The translations under genes were made by a program, and so were the position numbers. The notes beneath the pieces are model-generated. The model was not told the origin of the DNA, did no database searches, and was given only the letters and a program-made list of their open reading frames with translations. From an uncultured Macellibacteroides sp. (GTDB taxonomy: Bacteria; Bacteroidota; Bacteroidia; Bacteroidales; Tannerellaceae): a DNA stretch of 64,000 bases. How positions within the stretch are numbered: the first letter of the stretch is position 1; each line of letters opens with the position of its first letter. Below, one piece after another: positions 26,712 through 35,677 of the stretch. Location of the stretch: NCBI RefSeq assembly GCF_963667135.1, contig NZ_OY762974.1:1-64000 (forward strand), written 5' to 3'.

Positions 26712-27074
26712 ATGACAACACAAATAGAGTTAAAGGAGATGATTTTCCATGCTTTCCATGGAGCGCTCCCTCAGGAATCGATCGTAGGCAATACCTTTGT
26801 CGTTGATCTGCTGCTAACAGCCAATCTGTCGCAGGCAATCATGAGCGACTGCCTTGAAGACACCATCAATTATGCAGAAGTATTCGATGTAGTAAAGGAA
26901 GAAATGGCTATTCCCTCTAAACTGCTGGAACATGTGGCAGGCAGAATTATGTCTTCTCTGAAAGATAATTTTCCACAGCTGCAGGAAGTCCGTTTGAAGC
27001 TTTCCAAGCTCAATCCTCCTTTCAGTGGAGAGGTGCATAGCGCATCCATCTTACTTAACCAACGGTTCGGCTAA
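26712..27074 (+). CDS. folB: Dihydroneopterin aldolase
   Basis: Cleaves dihydroneopterin to 6-hydroxymethyl-dihydropterin and glycolaldehyde in folate synthesis. 120 residues, usual length. Motifs: IELKEMIFHAFHGALPQE (conserved HGxxxxE), DTINYAEVFDVV and the catalytic LLEHVAGRI, with KLNPPFSG near the C-terminus. It is a single small gene just ahead of the hydrogenase, which has its own promoter box. Confidence 0.93.
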   Translation: MTTQIELKEMIFHAFHGALPQESIVGNTFVVDLLLTANLSQAIMSDCLEDTINYAEVFDVVKEEMAIPSKLLEHVAGRIMSSLKDNFPQLQEVRLKLSKLNPPFSGEVHSASILLNQRFG

Positions 27075-27092
27075 ATATTCAACCATTTTATT

Positions 27093-27100
27093 TATCTTTG
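27093..27100 (+). promoter_or_regulatory. -7 box of the [FeFe] hydrogenase gene
   Basis: TATCTTTG matches TAnnTTTG. It overlaps the TTG that opens the longer frame (27098), so the true start is the ATG at 27125, about 18 nt after the predicted transcript start. Confidence 0.6.
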
Positions 27101-27124
27101 TGCCCTAAAGTACAAACATTTTAT

Positions 27125-28567
27125 ATGGCTTTTACCAATAACGTAATGATAGTGCGCCATAAGTTGCTGGCGCAATTGGTCAGACTCTGGAACGAAAACC
27201 GTCTTCTGGATGAAATTGACCGGCTCCCACTAGAATTAAGCCCTCGAAAATCGAAAGTAATCGGACGTTGCTGCGTACACAAAGAACGGGCCGTATGGAA
27301 ATACAAATCGTTTCCATTGCTTGGATTCGACATGAGCGACGAGGTAGACGAACTCATGCCGCTTTCCGAATACGCCAAACAGGCACTCCTTCGTACAGAA
27401 AATAAAAAAGAAAACTTATTGTGTGTCATAGACGAAGCTTGCTCTTCCTGCGTACAGGTAAACTATGAAATAACAAATCTATGTCGCGGATGTGTAGCCC
27501 GAAGCTGCTACATGAACTGCCCGAAAGACTCCATTGTATTTCTTAAAAACGGACAGGCAAGCATCGATCACGAAACCTGCATAAGCTGCGGAAAGTGTCA
27601 CGCCAGTTGTCCCTATCATGCCATCGTGTATATACCCATCCCCTGTGAAGAATCGTGCCCGGTTAAAGCCATCACCAAAGACGAATACGGCATCGAACAT
27701 ATAGACGAAAGCAAATGTATTTACTGCGGTAAATGTATTAATGCATGTCCGTTCGGCGCCATCTTTGAGATCTCGCAAGTGTTTGACATATTGCAACGCT
27801 TACGCAACAAAGAAGAAATGGTTGCCATTGTGGCACCGTCTATACTTGCCCAGTTTAGTGCTCCGATAGAAAATGTATACGGCGCCATCAAAGCCATGGG
27901 ATTTGCCGAGGTGGTAGAAGTAGCTCAGGGTGCTATGGAAACAACCCGCCGCGAAGCCGAAGAACTGAAAGAAAAAATGGCTGATGGGCAACCTTTTATG
28001 ACAACCTCTTGCTGTCCGTCGTATGTTGAACTTGCCGACAAACATATTCCGGATCTAAAGAAATACATATCACATACCGGGTCACCCATGTACTACACGG
28101 CCCGTATTGTGAAAGAGAAATACCCCAATGCCAAAATTGTTTTTGTAGGTCCCTGCGTAGCCAAACGGCAGGAAGTAAAAAAAGACGGTTGTGTGGACTT
28201 CACACTAACCTTCGAAGAAATCGGATCATTACTCGACGGACTCAATATTAACATTGACGAAGCCCGTCCTTTTTCTGTACTTTTCAACTCCGTACGTGAA
28301 GCTCATGGTTTTGCACAGAGCGGCGGAGTAATAAACGCCGTGAAAGTATATCTGAAAGAAGAACAAGACAACTTCAGCGCCGTTCAGATAGCCAATCTGG
28401 ATAAAAAGAATATCGCCCTATTACGTGCCTACGCCAAAACAGGCAAAACTCCCGCGCAATTTATTGAAGTTATGGCCTGCGAGGGAGGCTGTGTAACCGG
28501 ACCTTGTACCCACAACGACAAGAAAACCGGTCAGAAGCAACTAATTAAAGAACTTACTAAACGATAA
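27125..28567 (+). CDS. Monomeric [FeFe] hydrogenase, group B
   Basis: 480 residues. An N-terminal unique domain (about 1-95) precedes Cys-rich ferredoxin-like segments: DEACSSC, CRGCVARSCYMNCPK, CISCGKCHASCPY, CEESCPV and CIYCGKCINACPFGA. These would bind several [4Fe-4S] clusters. The H-cluster domain shows the three group B motifs TTSCCPSY, FVGPCVAK and EVMACEGGCVTGPC. The group B1 type is widespread in gut anaerobes; whether it evolves or takes up H2, or acts as a sensor, is not settled. Maturation genes (hydE, F, G) are not in this window. The PNGase-like gene follows after only 3 bp. Confidence 0.92.
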   Translation: MAFTNNVMIVRHKLLAQLVRLWNENRLLDEIDRLPLELSPRKSKVIGRCCVHKERAVWKYKSFPLLGFDMSDEVDELMPLSEYAKQALLRTENKKENLLCVIDEACSSCVQVNYEITNLCRGCVARSCYMNCPKDSIVFLKNGQASIDHETCISCGKCHASCPYHAIVYIPIPCEESCPVKAITKDEYGIEHIDESKCIYCGKCINACPFGAIFEISQVFDILQRLRNKEEMVAIVAPSILAQFSAPIENVYGAIKAMGFAEVVEVAQGAMETTRREAEELKEKMADGQPFMTTSCCPSYVELADKHIPDLKKYISHTGSPMYYTARIVKEKYPNAKIVFVGPCVAKRQEVKKDGCVDFTLTFEEIGSLLDGLNINIDEARPFSVLFNSVREAHGFAQSGGVINAVKVYLKEEQDNFSAVQIANLDKKNIALLRAYAKTGKTPAQFIEVMACEGGCVTGPCTHNDKKTGQKQLIKELTKR

Positions 28568-28570
28568 CAC

Positions 28571-29815
28571 ATGACAAACAGATTTTTTTTAGGACTTGCC
28601 CTTGCCGGCACACTGTTACTATCATCCTGCGGAAGTAAAGAACTTACTGCTTACGGAAACAAAACAATTCAGGTATTTAACCAGACACCGGTACGCTTCG
28701 CACCGGATAAATATCCTGATGGAGTAAATGAATCGGCCTCCGACAGCGTTATACGTCTTACCAATGGACGTATCATTCTAAAAAAAATAACATTACCGCC
28801 GTATCAGCGTAATGTTAAGGTAAAAGCAAAAATTACACTTGCATCCAACGGCGACCGCTGGGACAAATCAGGTTCATGCTTTGTATTGCCAAAAGCATCG
28901 GCTATCAATTTAATGAGCATTGCCAAAGGAGAACAAAAATTCCCGGCCATCGACAGTACCAAACTGGAAAAGATGGCAGGTATCCTTCCGGGAACCAATT
29001 ACCTCCCAACTATAGAGATGCTTCGCTTCATGACACCTTTTGGTGTTGGCTTTTACAGCAACGAAACCGATAGTCTTAGCAGCACCCGCAAACCCGTTTA
29101 CATTGACAAATGGGCTAAAAATGTTGTATGGGAACAAGACATAACCGACCTGTATTCGCAACTTGAAAAAGAGGCTTACGTAGGTATCTATATCGATACG
29201 TGGACTCCCGAAGGATACGTTGTAAGCCTTGCTCTTGATATCGAAGAATCCGAAATCGGGGTAGACGCCTTGAAACAAAAGCAGGTGGAGCCGCTTATTA
29301 ATACAGTATACTATATTGGCCAGTCGTACCCGGACATCTTTGCCCGCAAGGATGTTTCCAGCACATTTACTATTCCTAAAGGAGCGCGTAACATTAAATT
29401 GAAATACATTGTAACCGGTCATGGTGGTCATGATGGCGGAGACGAATTTGTTGAAAAGCAAAACATTGTTTCCATTGATGGCAAAGAAGTGCTCAACTTC
29501 GTACCCTGGCGCGACGACTGTGCTTCTTTCCGCCGCTTCAACCCGGCAACAGGCGTATGGCTGATGGAACGACTTGCCGCTTACATCGGCGAAAAGGGAT
29601 ATGCTAAAAAGATGATTGAAGAGCCCGTAGCCTCATCGGACTTCTCCCGCTCTAACTGGTGCCCGGGAAGTGATGTTAAACCCGTAGAGGTGCCTCTTAC
29701 AGGTCTTACAGAAGGCGTACACACTATTACCTTCAGTATTCCCAAGGCACAGCAGATCAAAGATAACGAACTGAACCACTGGCTTGTTTCTGCCTACCTG
29801 GTTTGGGAAAAATAA
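28571..29815 (+). CDS. PNGase F-like lipoprotein (N-glycan amidase family)
   Basis: 414 residues. Signal peptide with lipobox [11 protein letters not shown], so a lipoprotein. The C-terminal half matches the PNGase F catalytic fold with [30 protein letters not shown] and [13 protein letters not shown]. The last segment [14 protein letters not shown] is typical. The reference enzyme removes N-glycans from glycoproteins by cleaving the Asn-GlcNAc amide. Activity here is inferred from fold. It begins 3 bp after the hydrogenase stop, so the two are probably co-transcribed, an odd pairing. Confidence 0.85.
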   Translation: MTNRFFLGLALAGTLLLSSCGSKELTAYGNKTIQVFNQTPVRFAPDKYPDGVNESASDSVIRLTNGRIILKKITLPPYQRNVKVKAKITLASNGDRWDKSGSCFVLPKASAINLMSIAKGEQKFPAIDSTKLEKMAGILPGTNYLPTIEMLRFMTPFGVGFYSNETDSLSSTRKPVYIDKWAKNVVWEQDITDLYSQLEKEAYVGIYIDTWTPEGYVVSLALDIEESEIGVDALKQKQVEPLINTVYYIGQSYPDIFARKDVSSTFTIPKGARNIKLKYIVTGHGGHDGGDEFVEKQNIVSIDGKEVLNFVPWRDDCASFRRFNPATGVWLMERLAAYIGEKGYAKKMIEEPVASSDFSRSNWCPGSDVKPVEVPLTGLTEGVHTITFSIPKAQQIKDNELNHWLVSAYLVWEK

Positions 29816-29835
29816 TAACATAAACAAGTAGCACC

Positions 29836-30495
29836 ATGGATACTTTGTTGCCTTTTGCGCTATTATGCTTTACTTCTTTCTTTACACTGACCAATCCGCT
29901 CAGTATTATGCCGGTATTTCTGACAATGACCGACGGATTAGGAGAAGACCAGCGTAAAGCAATTGTAAAGCGAGCGACTATCGTGTCATTCATCACGCTG
30001 GTCATGTTTGCCGTATCCGGGCAGCTGTTGTTTAAATTCTTTGGTATCTCCACCAACGGTTTCCGGATCGTTGGCGGAGTAATCTTTTTCTCCATCGGGT
30101 GGGACATGCTTCAGGCCCGCATTACCAAAGTAAAGCTGAAAAGCGACGAGATTAAAACCTATGCCAGAGATATTTCGGTAACTCCCCTTGCCATCCCTAT
30201 GATATGCGGACCGGGTACAATTACCAATGCCATTGTATTGATGGAAGATGCGGATACATTGTGGATGCAGATAACCCTCATTGCCTCCATCGCTGTAGTC
30301 TATGTACTTACGTTCATTATATTGCGGGCAGCAACACGTATAAACAAAATTATCGGCGAAACCGGCAACAATGTTATGATGCGGCTGATGGGATTAATCC
30401 TGATGGTAATCGCCATCGAATTCTTTACCAGTGGATTCAAGCCTATCCTGATCGACATACTCCGGGAAGTGCCTATTCAGATACCCGTAAAGTAA
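29836..30495 (+). CDS. MarC family integral membrane protein
   Basis: 219 residues with about six TM helices. Family features are FTLTNPLSIMPVFLTMT at the N-terminus, FRIVGGVIFFSIGWDML and TPLAIPMICGPGTI in the middle. Function is poorly known; members were once linked to multidrug resistance without support. It follows the PNGase-like gene by 20 bp and is followed by the HAD gene after 2 bp, so it is part of a short operon. Confidence 0.9.
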   Translation: MDTLLPFALLCFTSFFTLTNPLSIMPVFLTMTDGLGEDQRKAIVKRATIVSFITLVMFAVSGQLLFKFFGISTNGFRIVGGVIFFSIGWDMLQARITKVKLKSDEIKTYARDISVTPLAIPMICGPGTITNAIVLMEDADTLWMQITLIASIAVVYVLTFIILRAATRINKIIGETGNNVMMRLMGLILMVIAIEFFTSGFKPILIDILREVPIQIPVK

Positions 30496-30497
30496 CC

Positions 30498-31190
30498 ATG
30501 CATTTAGATAATATAAAAGTAATCGGATTCGACGCCGACGATACCCTTTGGTTAAACGAAAGCTATTTTCTGGAAACAGAGCTGAAATTATACGATCTAC
30601 TCAAGCCCTATGCTGATACCGAAACGGTATCGAAGGAACTGTTCGGCACAGAAATGCAGAACATGCCCTTGTACGGATACGGGGTAAAAGCCTACATCCT
30701 TTCCATGATGGAAACAGCCATCCGCGTTACAGAAGGAAAAGCCCCCGCATCGGTACTTCAGCAAATAATAGAATTCGGGAAAGAACAGCTGGAACAACCG
30801 GTAAAGCTTCTGCCCGACGTTCACAAAACATTGAATGCCCTCTATGGAAAATACAAACTTATTGTAGTTACAAAAGGAGATCTGCTAGACCAGGAACGAA
30901 AGTTAAACCGTTCCGGCATTGCGCCTTTGTTCCACCATGTGGAAATAATCAGCGACAAGACTGCCGGAGCCTATCATCAGCTGCTCAATCACCTCGACAT
31001 ACTTCCCGAAGAATTTCTAATGGTAGGAAACTCCATAAAGTCGGATATCCTCCCTCCTCTTTCCCTCGGGTGCTTTGCCATTCATGTTCCTTACGAAACC
31101 ACGTGGCTGCACGAAGCAGCCGAAGCCCCGGTAAACAATCCGTGCTTCAGCAAAGTAGAATCCCTTTGGGACATCGTTGGTTTCTTGTAA
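30498..31190 (+). CDS. HAD family hydrolase
   Basis: 230 residues. HAD motifs are visible: I, GFDADDTLW (DxDxT nucleophile); II, IVVTKGD; III, a Lys near KTAG; IV, MVGNSIKSDILPP. It is a cytoplasmic phosphatase of unknown substrate with a helical cap. The ATG at 30498 is 2 bp after the MarC stop, so a longer in-frame extension into marC is not used. Confidence 0.88.
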   Translation: MHLDNIKVIGFDADDTLWLNESYFLETELKLYDLLKPYADTETVSKELFGTEMQNMPLYGYGVKAYILSMMETAIRVTEGKAPASVLQQIIEFGKEQLEQPVKLLPDVHKTLNALYGKYKLIVVTKGDLLDQERKLNRSGIAPLFHHVEIISDKTAGAYHQLLNHLDILPEEFLMVGNSIKSDILPPLSLGCFAIHVPYETTWLHEAAEAPVNNPCFSKVESLWDIVGFL

Positions 31191-31198
31191 AGAGAAAT

Positions 31199-31996
31199 TT
31201 ATTCTTTGCAGATATCCTGCATAACCAGTCCCGCCAGGGTAAAGCCGAACATGGCTGTGGTGTGTGCCATGGTACCATTTATGCGAGCCTTCAAGCTACA
31301 CCATTCATGATTCGCAAGATCAGGATCTCCCGGAGCATTCTGCGACTTCGGACAAAGACAGCTACTTGTTCCACAAGATAAATTAGCTCCCTTATTTTCC
31401 AATAGCTCCTCACTGTATACACATAAAAACTTTTTAGAAGGTTTTTCGCCTTTCTTCATCTTACTACGTAATGCTGCGCCCAAACGGCAACCCTTAACTT
31501 TCCAGAACTCGGCCACATCAATCTTCAGAGGATCCATCTTTAGCGCAGCGCCCATAGACGAGAAAAACACTGCATCCGTTTTAGTTGCAGTACGAATAAG
31601 ATCCGCTTTATTCTCCAGACTATCAATCGCATCAATAATATAATCATATGTATCCAAGTCGAACGAAGCCGAAGTCTCCGCGCTGTATATCTTTTGCAAA
31701 GCCATAATTTCGGCAGTCGGATTAATCTCCAGCAGACGCTCCTTAAGCACATCCACTTTCACCTTACCCACTGTTTTGGTCGTAGCCATTAACTGGCGAT
31801 TGATATTCGTTACACAAATCCGATCCGAATCAACAATAGTAAGATTCTTAATTCCCGATCTGACAAGACTTTCGGCGCACCAGCTACCTACTCCGCCAAC
31901 ACCAAATATAATAACTCTTGCAGATGCAACCCGATCCATAATCTCGTTGCCCAGCAACAACTCCGTTCTCTTAAAAATACCTTTTTCTAACCCCAT
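31199..31996 (-). CDS. tcdA: tRNA threonylcarbamoyladenosine dehydratase
   Basis: Uses ATP to close t6A37 in ANN-decoding tRNAs to the cyclic form ct6A. 265 residues of the E1-like fold: VIIFGVGGVGSWCAESLVRSG (Rossmann/ATP loop), DSDRICVTNINRQ, DAIDSLENKADLI and CGTSSCLCPKS (Cys motif). The ATG at 31996 is used; the TTG at 32026 lies inside the -7 promoter box. It converges on the HAD gene with an 8-bp gap. Confidence 0.92.
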   Translation of the reverse strand: MGLEKGIFKRTELLLGNEIMDRVASARVIIFGVGGVGSWCAESLVRSGIKNLTIVDSDRICVTNINRQLMATTKTVGKVKVDVLKERLLEINPTAEIMALQKIYSAETSASFDLDTYDYIIDAIDSLENKADLIRTATKTDAVFFSSMGAALKMDPLKIDVAEFWKVKGCRLGAALRSKMKKGEKPSKKFLCVYSEELLENKGANLSCGTSSCLCPKSQNAPGDPDLANHEWCSLKARINGTMAHTTAMFGFTLAGLVMQDICKE

Positions 31997-32023
31997 TCTA
32001 TTTATTGACACTAATTGAGGCTG

Positions 32024-32031
32024 CAAAAATA
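32024..32031 (-). promoter_or_regulatory. -7 box of tcdA
   Basis: Minus-strand TATTTTTG, with TTTC 19 bp further upstream as a weak -33. Transcript start near 32017, 21 nt before the ATG at 31996. Confidence 0.5.
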
Positions 32032-32135
32032 CAATAAAATAAAGAAATTAGAAACAGCTAAGATTTAGTGGGTAACTATTCTTCTCTTAATTTCCGAAGC
32101 TTCTGTTGCTAAGCACGAAATATATAATCTTTGCA

Positions 32136-32201
32136 CCGTGCGCCCATGGGCGTATTAATTTGCGCCCATGGGGGTAAAAAAATACGCCCATGGGCGCACG
32201 G
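32136..32201. repeat. Triple CGCCCATGGGCG palindrome cluster
   Basis: Perfect 21-bp inverted repeats at 32136-32156 and 32181-32201 (outer CCGTGCGCCC, inner GGGCGTATT), separated by 24 nt. Each arm contains the palindrome CGCCCATGGGCG, and a third copy with one change sits in the loop at 32162-32173. It lies between the divergent tcdA and EamA genes and is not placed as a terminator. Much higher GC than the surrounding 340-bp intergenic DNA. Confidence 0.85.
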
Positions 32202-32321
32202 AAAGAAGATAGTAAGAATGCATCTTAAAGATAACGAGATCCGGACTTAATCTTCACTATTATTAAGATTAATCTTCGTTAGAAAAAATGACGGGAACAA
32301 GCATCCGTATAGTGAAATAGG

Positions 32322-32353
32322 TTGTAGGATGATATATAAATAGTGTACCTTTG
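32322..32353 (+). promoter_or_regulatory. Promoter of the EamA transporter gene
   Basis: -33 TTGT (32322-32325), 20-bp spacer, -7 TACCTTTG (32346-32353), 19 bp before the ATG. Confidence 0.6.
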
Positions 32354-32371
32354 CATCCAAATTTTTAGCGA

Positions 32372-33301
32372 ATGCAATATTTTGGTGAGATTCTCTCTGT
32401 TGGAGTAGCCGTTTCGTGGACCGCTACCGCTCTTTTTGCCGAAGTGGGAAGTAAACGAATTGGCTCGTTGCAATTAAATGTAATACGCATGTCGCTTTCG
32501 TTGCTCATGCTCGGAGTTACTTTATGGTGGTTTACCGGAGTTCCCTATCCAATGTATGCTGACTCCAAGGCCTGGTTCTGGCTGTCTCTTTCCGGCTTTG
32601 TCGGATACGTTCTGGGAGATTATTGTTTATTTAATGCGTATGTTTTAATAGGTTCCCGTTTCGGTCAGCTTTTTATGACACTGGCCCCCATTGCCGCTGC
32701 CTTTTCGGGGTGGATCATATTGGGCGAAAAGCTTTCTTTGCAGGCTTTGGCTGGTATGCTAGTTACTTTGACAGGTATCGGAATTTCTGTCCTAAGCAGA
32801 GGAACTACCCATAAAATTGGATTGAAATTACCTCTAAAGGGTGTATTGTTTGGTATCGGTGCAGGAATGGGACAAGGAGTGGGACTGGTACTTAGCAAAG
32901 TTGGTATGAACTATTATCAGATGTCGGTGCCGGTAGAAATTGAGGCCGTTTCCGACTTATTACCTTTTGCATCTACTTTTATTCGTGCCATTACGGGAAC
33001 ACTTGGCTTCCTGGCAGTTATGTGGTACAGCAAGAAATTTAATACAATATCGGTGGCAATTCATGACAGGAAGGGAATGAATGCTGCTTTGTGGGCGACA
33101 GTTTTCGGTCCTTTTATTGGTGTATCCTTTTCACTTATGGCAGTACAATATACCGAAGCAGGCATTGCTTCGACGTTAATGGCGCTGACTCCTATATTCA
33201 TTTTATGGCCTTCACATCTTATCTTTAATCATACGATAACAGTCAAAGAGGTAGCCGGAGCGATCATTAGTGTGATTGGAGTATCGTTATTCTTTATTTA
33301 A
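32372..33301 (+). CDS. EamA/DMT superfamily transporter
   Basis: 309 residues with ten predicted TM helices in two EamA repeats. The first repeat ends near AGMLVTLTGIGISVLS; the second runs from GVLFGIGAGMGQGVGLVLSKVG to EVAGAIISVIGVSLFFI. Likely exports a small metabolite or amino acid; the substrate cannot be read from sequence. Single gene with its own promoter and terminator. Confidence 0.9.
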   Translation: MQYFGEILSVGVAVSWTATALFAEVGSKRIGSLQLNVIRMSLSLLMLGVTLWWFTGVPYPMYADSKAWFWLSLSGFVGYVLGDYCLFNAYVLIGSRFGQLFMTLAPIAAAFSGWIILGEKLSLQALAGMLVTLTGIGISVLSRGTTHKIGLKLPLKGVLFGIGAGMGQGVGLVLSKVGMNYYQMSVPVEIEAVSDLLPFASTFIRAITGTLGFLAVMWYSKKFNTISVAIHDRKGMNAALWATVFGPFIGVSFSLMAVQYTEAGIASTLMALTPIFILWPSHLIFNHTITVKEVAGAIISVIGVSLFFI

Positions 33302-33323
33302 GAATAGCTGCAAAATAATAAAC

Positions 33324-33364
33324 GCCTCAGACTTACGTAACGTAAATGTCTGAGGCTTTTATTA
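33324..33364. terminator. Terminator between EamA and GH20 genes
   Basis: Stem GCCTCAGAC (33324-33332) with GTCTGAGGC (33348-33356), then TTTTATTATTTTG. Genes converge here. Confidence 0.85.
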
Positions 33365-33391
33365 TTTTGCTAAACTTAAAAATACGGAATC

Positions 33392-35356
33392 CTATTCATT
33401 TAAGTAATTATATACCTTCATATTGGTAATACTGCTTTTGAAATTGCCAGCCTTTTCGAGCGGGAATACCAAGGTGCGAACATAATTGGTCGAATCTTTT
33501 CCAGCGTTAAACCAACGTTTCTGAATATTCATATTTTCTTTGAGTTTTCCATCTACATATAAACGAGTGGATTTATTGTCGCCCGAAATAGCAATAGTGG
33601 TCTCTTCGCCCGAGCGGATACTATAATTGAACGTATTAAGGTATCCATCTCTGGCAAAACCAAGCTTTCCTCCGATAGGATCGGACAAATAAAACACCGC
33701 GTCGGGAGAGCTTAGTAATACTGTCCCCTTGCTTTCGGCAACCCCTTTAATGGTGAATTCCACCTTATAATCGTATCCTATTTCGGTATAACCTGTAGCG
33801 GAACCCGGATGTAATTCGGGTGCAGCATACACACAAGATTTACCTGTGCCGATACGGCCGGCCACATTCACACCGGGAGCTTCGCTTACACTTTTACGTA
33901 AAGAATCGAAATCGGTAAATGGAACTGCTGTTTTAGCACCGTTCCACATTTTAACGGCCAGGGTCTGCATGGCAGGGAACACCCGGTCGTGAATATCTTT
34001 TGTACTAATTCCATTTCCATAATGATCATTCCAGACAGCAAACATACCGCCAAGAATCTGGTCGTGCTTCTCGGGGAAAATCACATCGCCGATATGCGCC
34101 GGAGTCCAGTTCTTATACAAATGTTCGGTATTCAGGTAATCGTAATAATAGCCTGCGGCAGGCACAATATATAATAAGCCATCCGGAATACTGATTAACT
34201 TGTATCCCTGTTTAATCATATCGGCAGGATTGGCATATCCATTGTACCAGGCTCCCATGACAACATTTTCCGACTTAACCGGGGTATCACCTTTAGCATG
34301 TGTCAAAGCGCCCCATACACAAGCCTGTTTTCCGTATTTCTCAACAAATCGGATGTAATAATCGGTAAAATAGCGGAACTTTTCAACCACCTCTTTCTTC
34401 TTATTCGAATATTCGTCCGTGCCAATATGAACCCGTTTTCCTCTGAAAACAGGTTCGTCTCCCTCAAGATATTCACGAAGCAAGCCATCCACGAAAGTGT
34501 ATGTTTCGGGATTAAATAAATCGAGGTGATCCATTCCATATTCCTTACTTGCAATTTCGGGCTTGTATTGGGTAAATGCCAGCGAGTGCGCCGGAACATC
34601 AATCTCAGGAATAATTTCCACACCAAGACTTTCGGCTAATTTCTGTAATTCGATAAACTCCTTCTTTGTATAAAAACCATCTTGTGCAGTCAGCCCCGGA
34701 TACGTATCACATTCCAGACGGAATGCAGCATTCGTTTTGGTATAATCGTTTTCAAAGTACTGCTTAAACGCGTTATCGTTCAAGTGGATCTGAAACGTAT
34801 TCATCTTATAATAAGCCATAATCTTCACATAATCACGTAAAAGATGAATGGGGATGAACTTACGTCCGCAATCCAGCATAAATCCTCGTACGGCATAGTC
34901 AGGATAATCACGTGCGGTACCTTTAGGCAATACCTGACGTTCTTTATGTTCGGAAAGTTGAAGCAAGGTTCTTGTAGCCCAAAACACACCAACAGTATCC
35001 GGGGCAGTAACTGTTACCCTGTCGGATATCTTTAAAGTATAACCCTCTTTTCCCAGCTTTTTGTCTGCTTTTAGCATGAAAGCAAAATCTCCGGCAGCAG
35101 GAGTTCCTTGCACAACTTCCAGCTTTCTTTTAAACATTAATTCATAATCCCGTGCAAACTGCTTACCCATCCGAAGCAGTGCTGCATCTTTGCCAACACA
35201 TACCCGGGCATGGGCTCCTGGAGTAAATTCTCCTTCGCTACCTTTCCAGTCACGTAATTCAGGAATAACAAATGGCCGTTCATTAATTACAGCACTAACC
35301 CTTCCGGGTAATAAAGTCAGCAATGCAAGCAGCAACTGACACAAACAGATTTTCAT
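33392..35356 (-). CDS. GH20 beta-N-acetylhexosaminidase
   Basis: 654 residues. Signal peptide MKICLCQLLLALLTLLPGRVSA. Domains: GH20b N-terminal domain (about 25-145), a GH20 TIM barrel (about 150-490) with catalytic pair in VHIGTDEYS (Asp-Glu) and FMLDCGRKFIP at strand 1, and a C-terminal LamG-like sandwich (about 510-650, LYVDGKLKENMNI). It removes terminal GlcNAc or GalNAc from glycans in the periplasm. Divergent from the SusC/SusD pair, so probably part of the same utilisation locus. Confidence 0.92.
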   Translation of the reverse strand: MKICLCQLLLALLTLLPGRVSAVINERPFVIPELRDWKGSEGEFTPGAHARVCVGKDAALLRMGKQFARDYELMFKRKLEVVQGTPAAGDFAFMLKADKKLGKEGYTLKISDRVTVTAPDTVGVFWATRTLLQLSEHKERQVLPKGTARDYPDYAVRGFMLDCGRKFIPIHLLRDYVKIMAYYKMNTFQIHLNDNAFKQYFENDYTKTNAAFRLECDTYPGLTAQDGFYTKKEFIELQKLAESLGVEIIPEIDVPAHSLAFTQYKPEIASKEYGMDHLDLFNPETYTFVDGLLREYLEGDEPVFRGKRVHIGTDEYSNKKKEVVEKFRYFTDYYIRFVEKYGKQACVWGALTHAKGDTPVKSENVVMGAWYNGYANPADMIKQGYKLISIPDGLLYIVPAAGYYYDYLNTEHLYKNWTPAHIGDVIFPEKHDQILGGMFAVWNDHYGNGISTKDIHDRVFPAMQTLAVKMWNGAKTAVPFTDFDSLRKSVSEAPGVNVAGRIGTGKSCVYAAPELHPGSATGYTEIGYDYKVEFTIKGVAESKGTVLLSSPDAVFYLSDPIGGKLGFARDGYLNTFNYSIRSGEETTIAISGDNKSTRLYVDGKLKENMNIQKRWFNAGKDSTNYVRTLVFPLEKAGNFKSSITNMKVYNYLNE

Positions 35357-35408
35357 TTTATTTGTATTTGACGTTAAACAGTAACCTATGGCGTATAAGT
35401 TAACACCC

Positions 35409-35439
35409 CAAAAGTATACATATATATGGTTTTAAACAA
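35409..35439 (-). promoter_or_regulatory. Promoter of the GH20 gene
   Basis: Minus strand: -33 TTGT (35436-35439), 19-bp spacer, -7 TACTTTTG (35409-35416). The leader is about 45 nt. The same TATACTTTTG string precedes the RraA gene. Confidence 0.6.
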
Positions 35440-35569
35440 GATATAAGAACATAATATATTTCAAAAATTCATCTATTTTAATCAATTCCATTTTTATCAA
35501 TAAAGATCTTAATTTGTTCCGAATTAAACAATTTTATCATATCAACCAATAAGTGTTAAATTGTATTTA

Positions 35570-35597
35570 TCATCGATCTTTGCATTGTCATCGATCT
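35570..35597. repeat. Direct repeat TCATCGATCT upstream of susC
   Basis: Exact 10-bp copies at 35570-35579 and 35588-35597, 18 bp apart, about 80-110 bp before the SusC start. Possible regulator site. The string TCGATCTTTGCA here (35573-35584) recurs at 42810-42821. Confidence 0.45.
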
Positions 35598-35677
35598 AAT
35601 ATTATATCCTGTTTTTGGGGGGTTGAGTATTTATCAAGATAAAAATTAAAATACTATTTACACTTAATTAATTATTT

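Noticed and set aside
28910-29461. 183-codon minus-strand frame inside the PNGase F-like gene
   Set aside because: Antisense to a gene with clear family motifs; no signal of its own.
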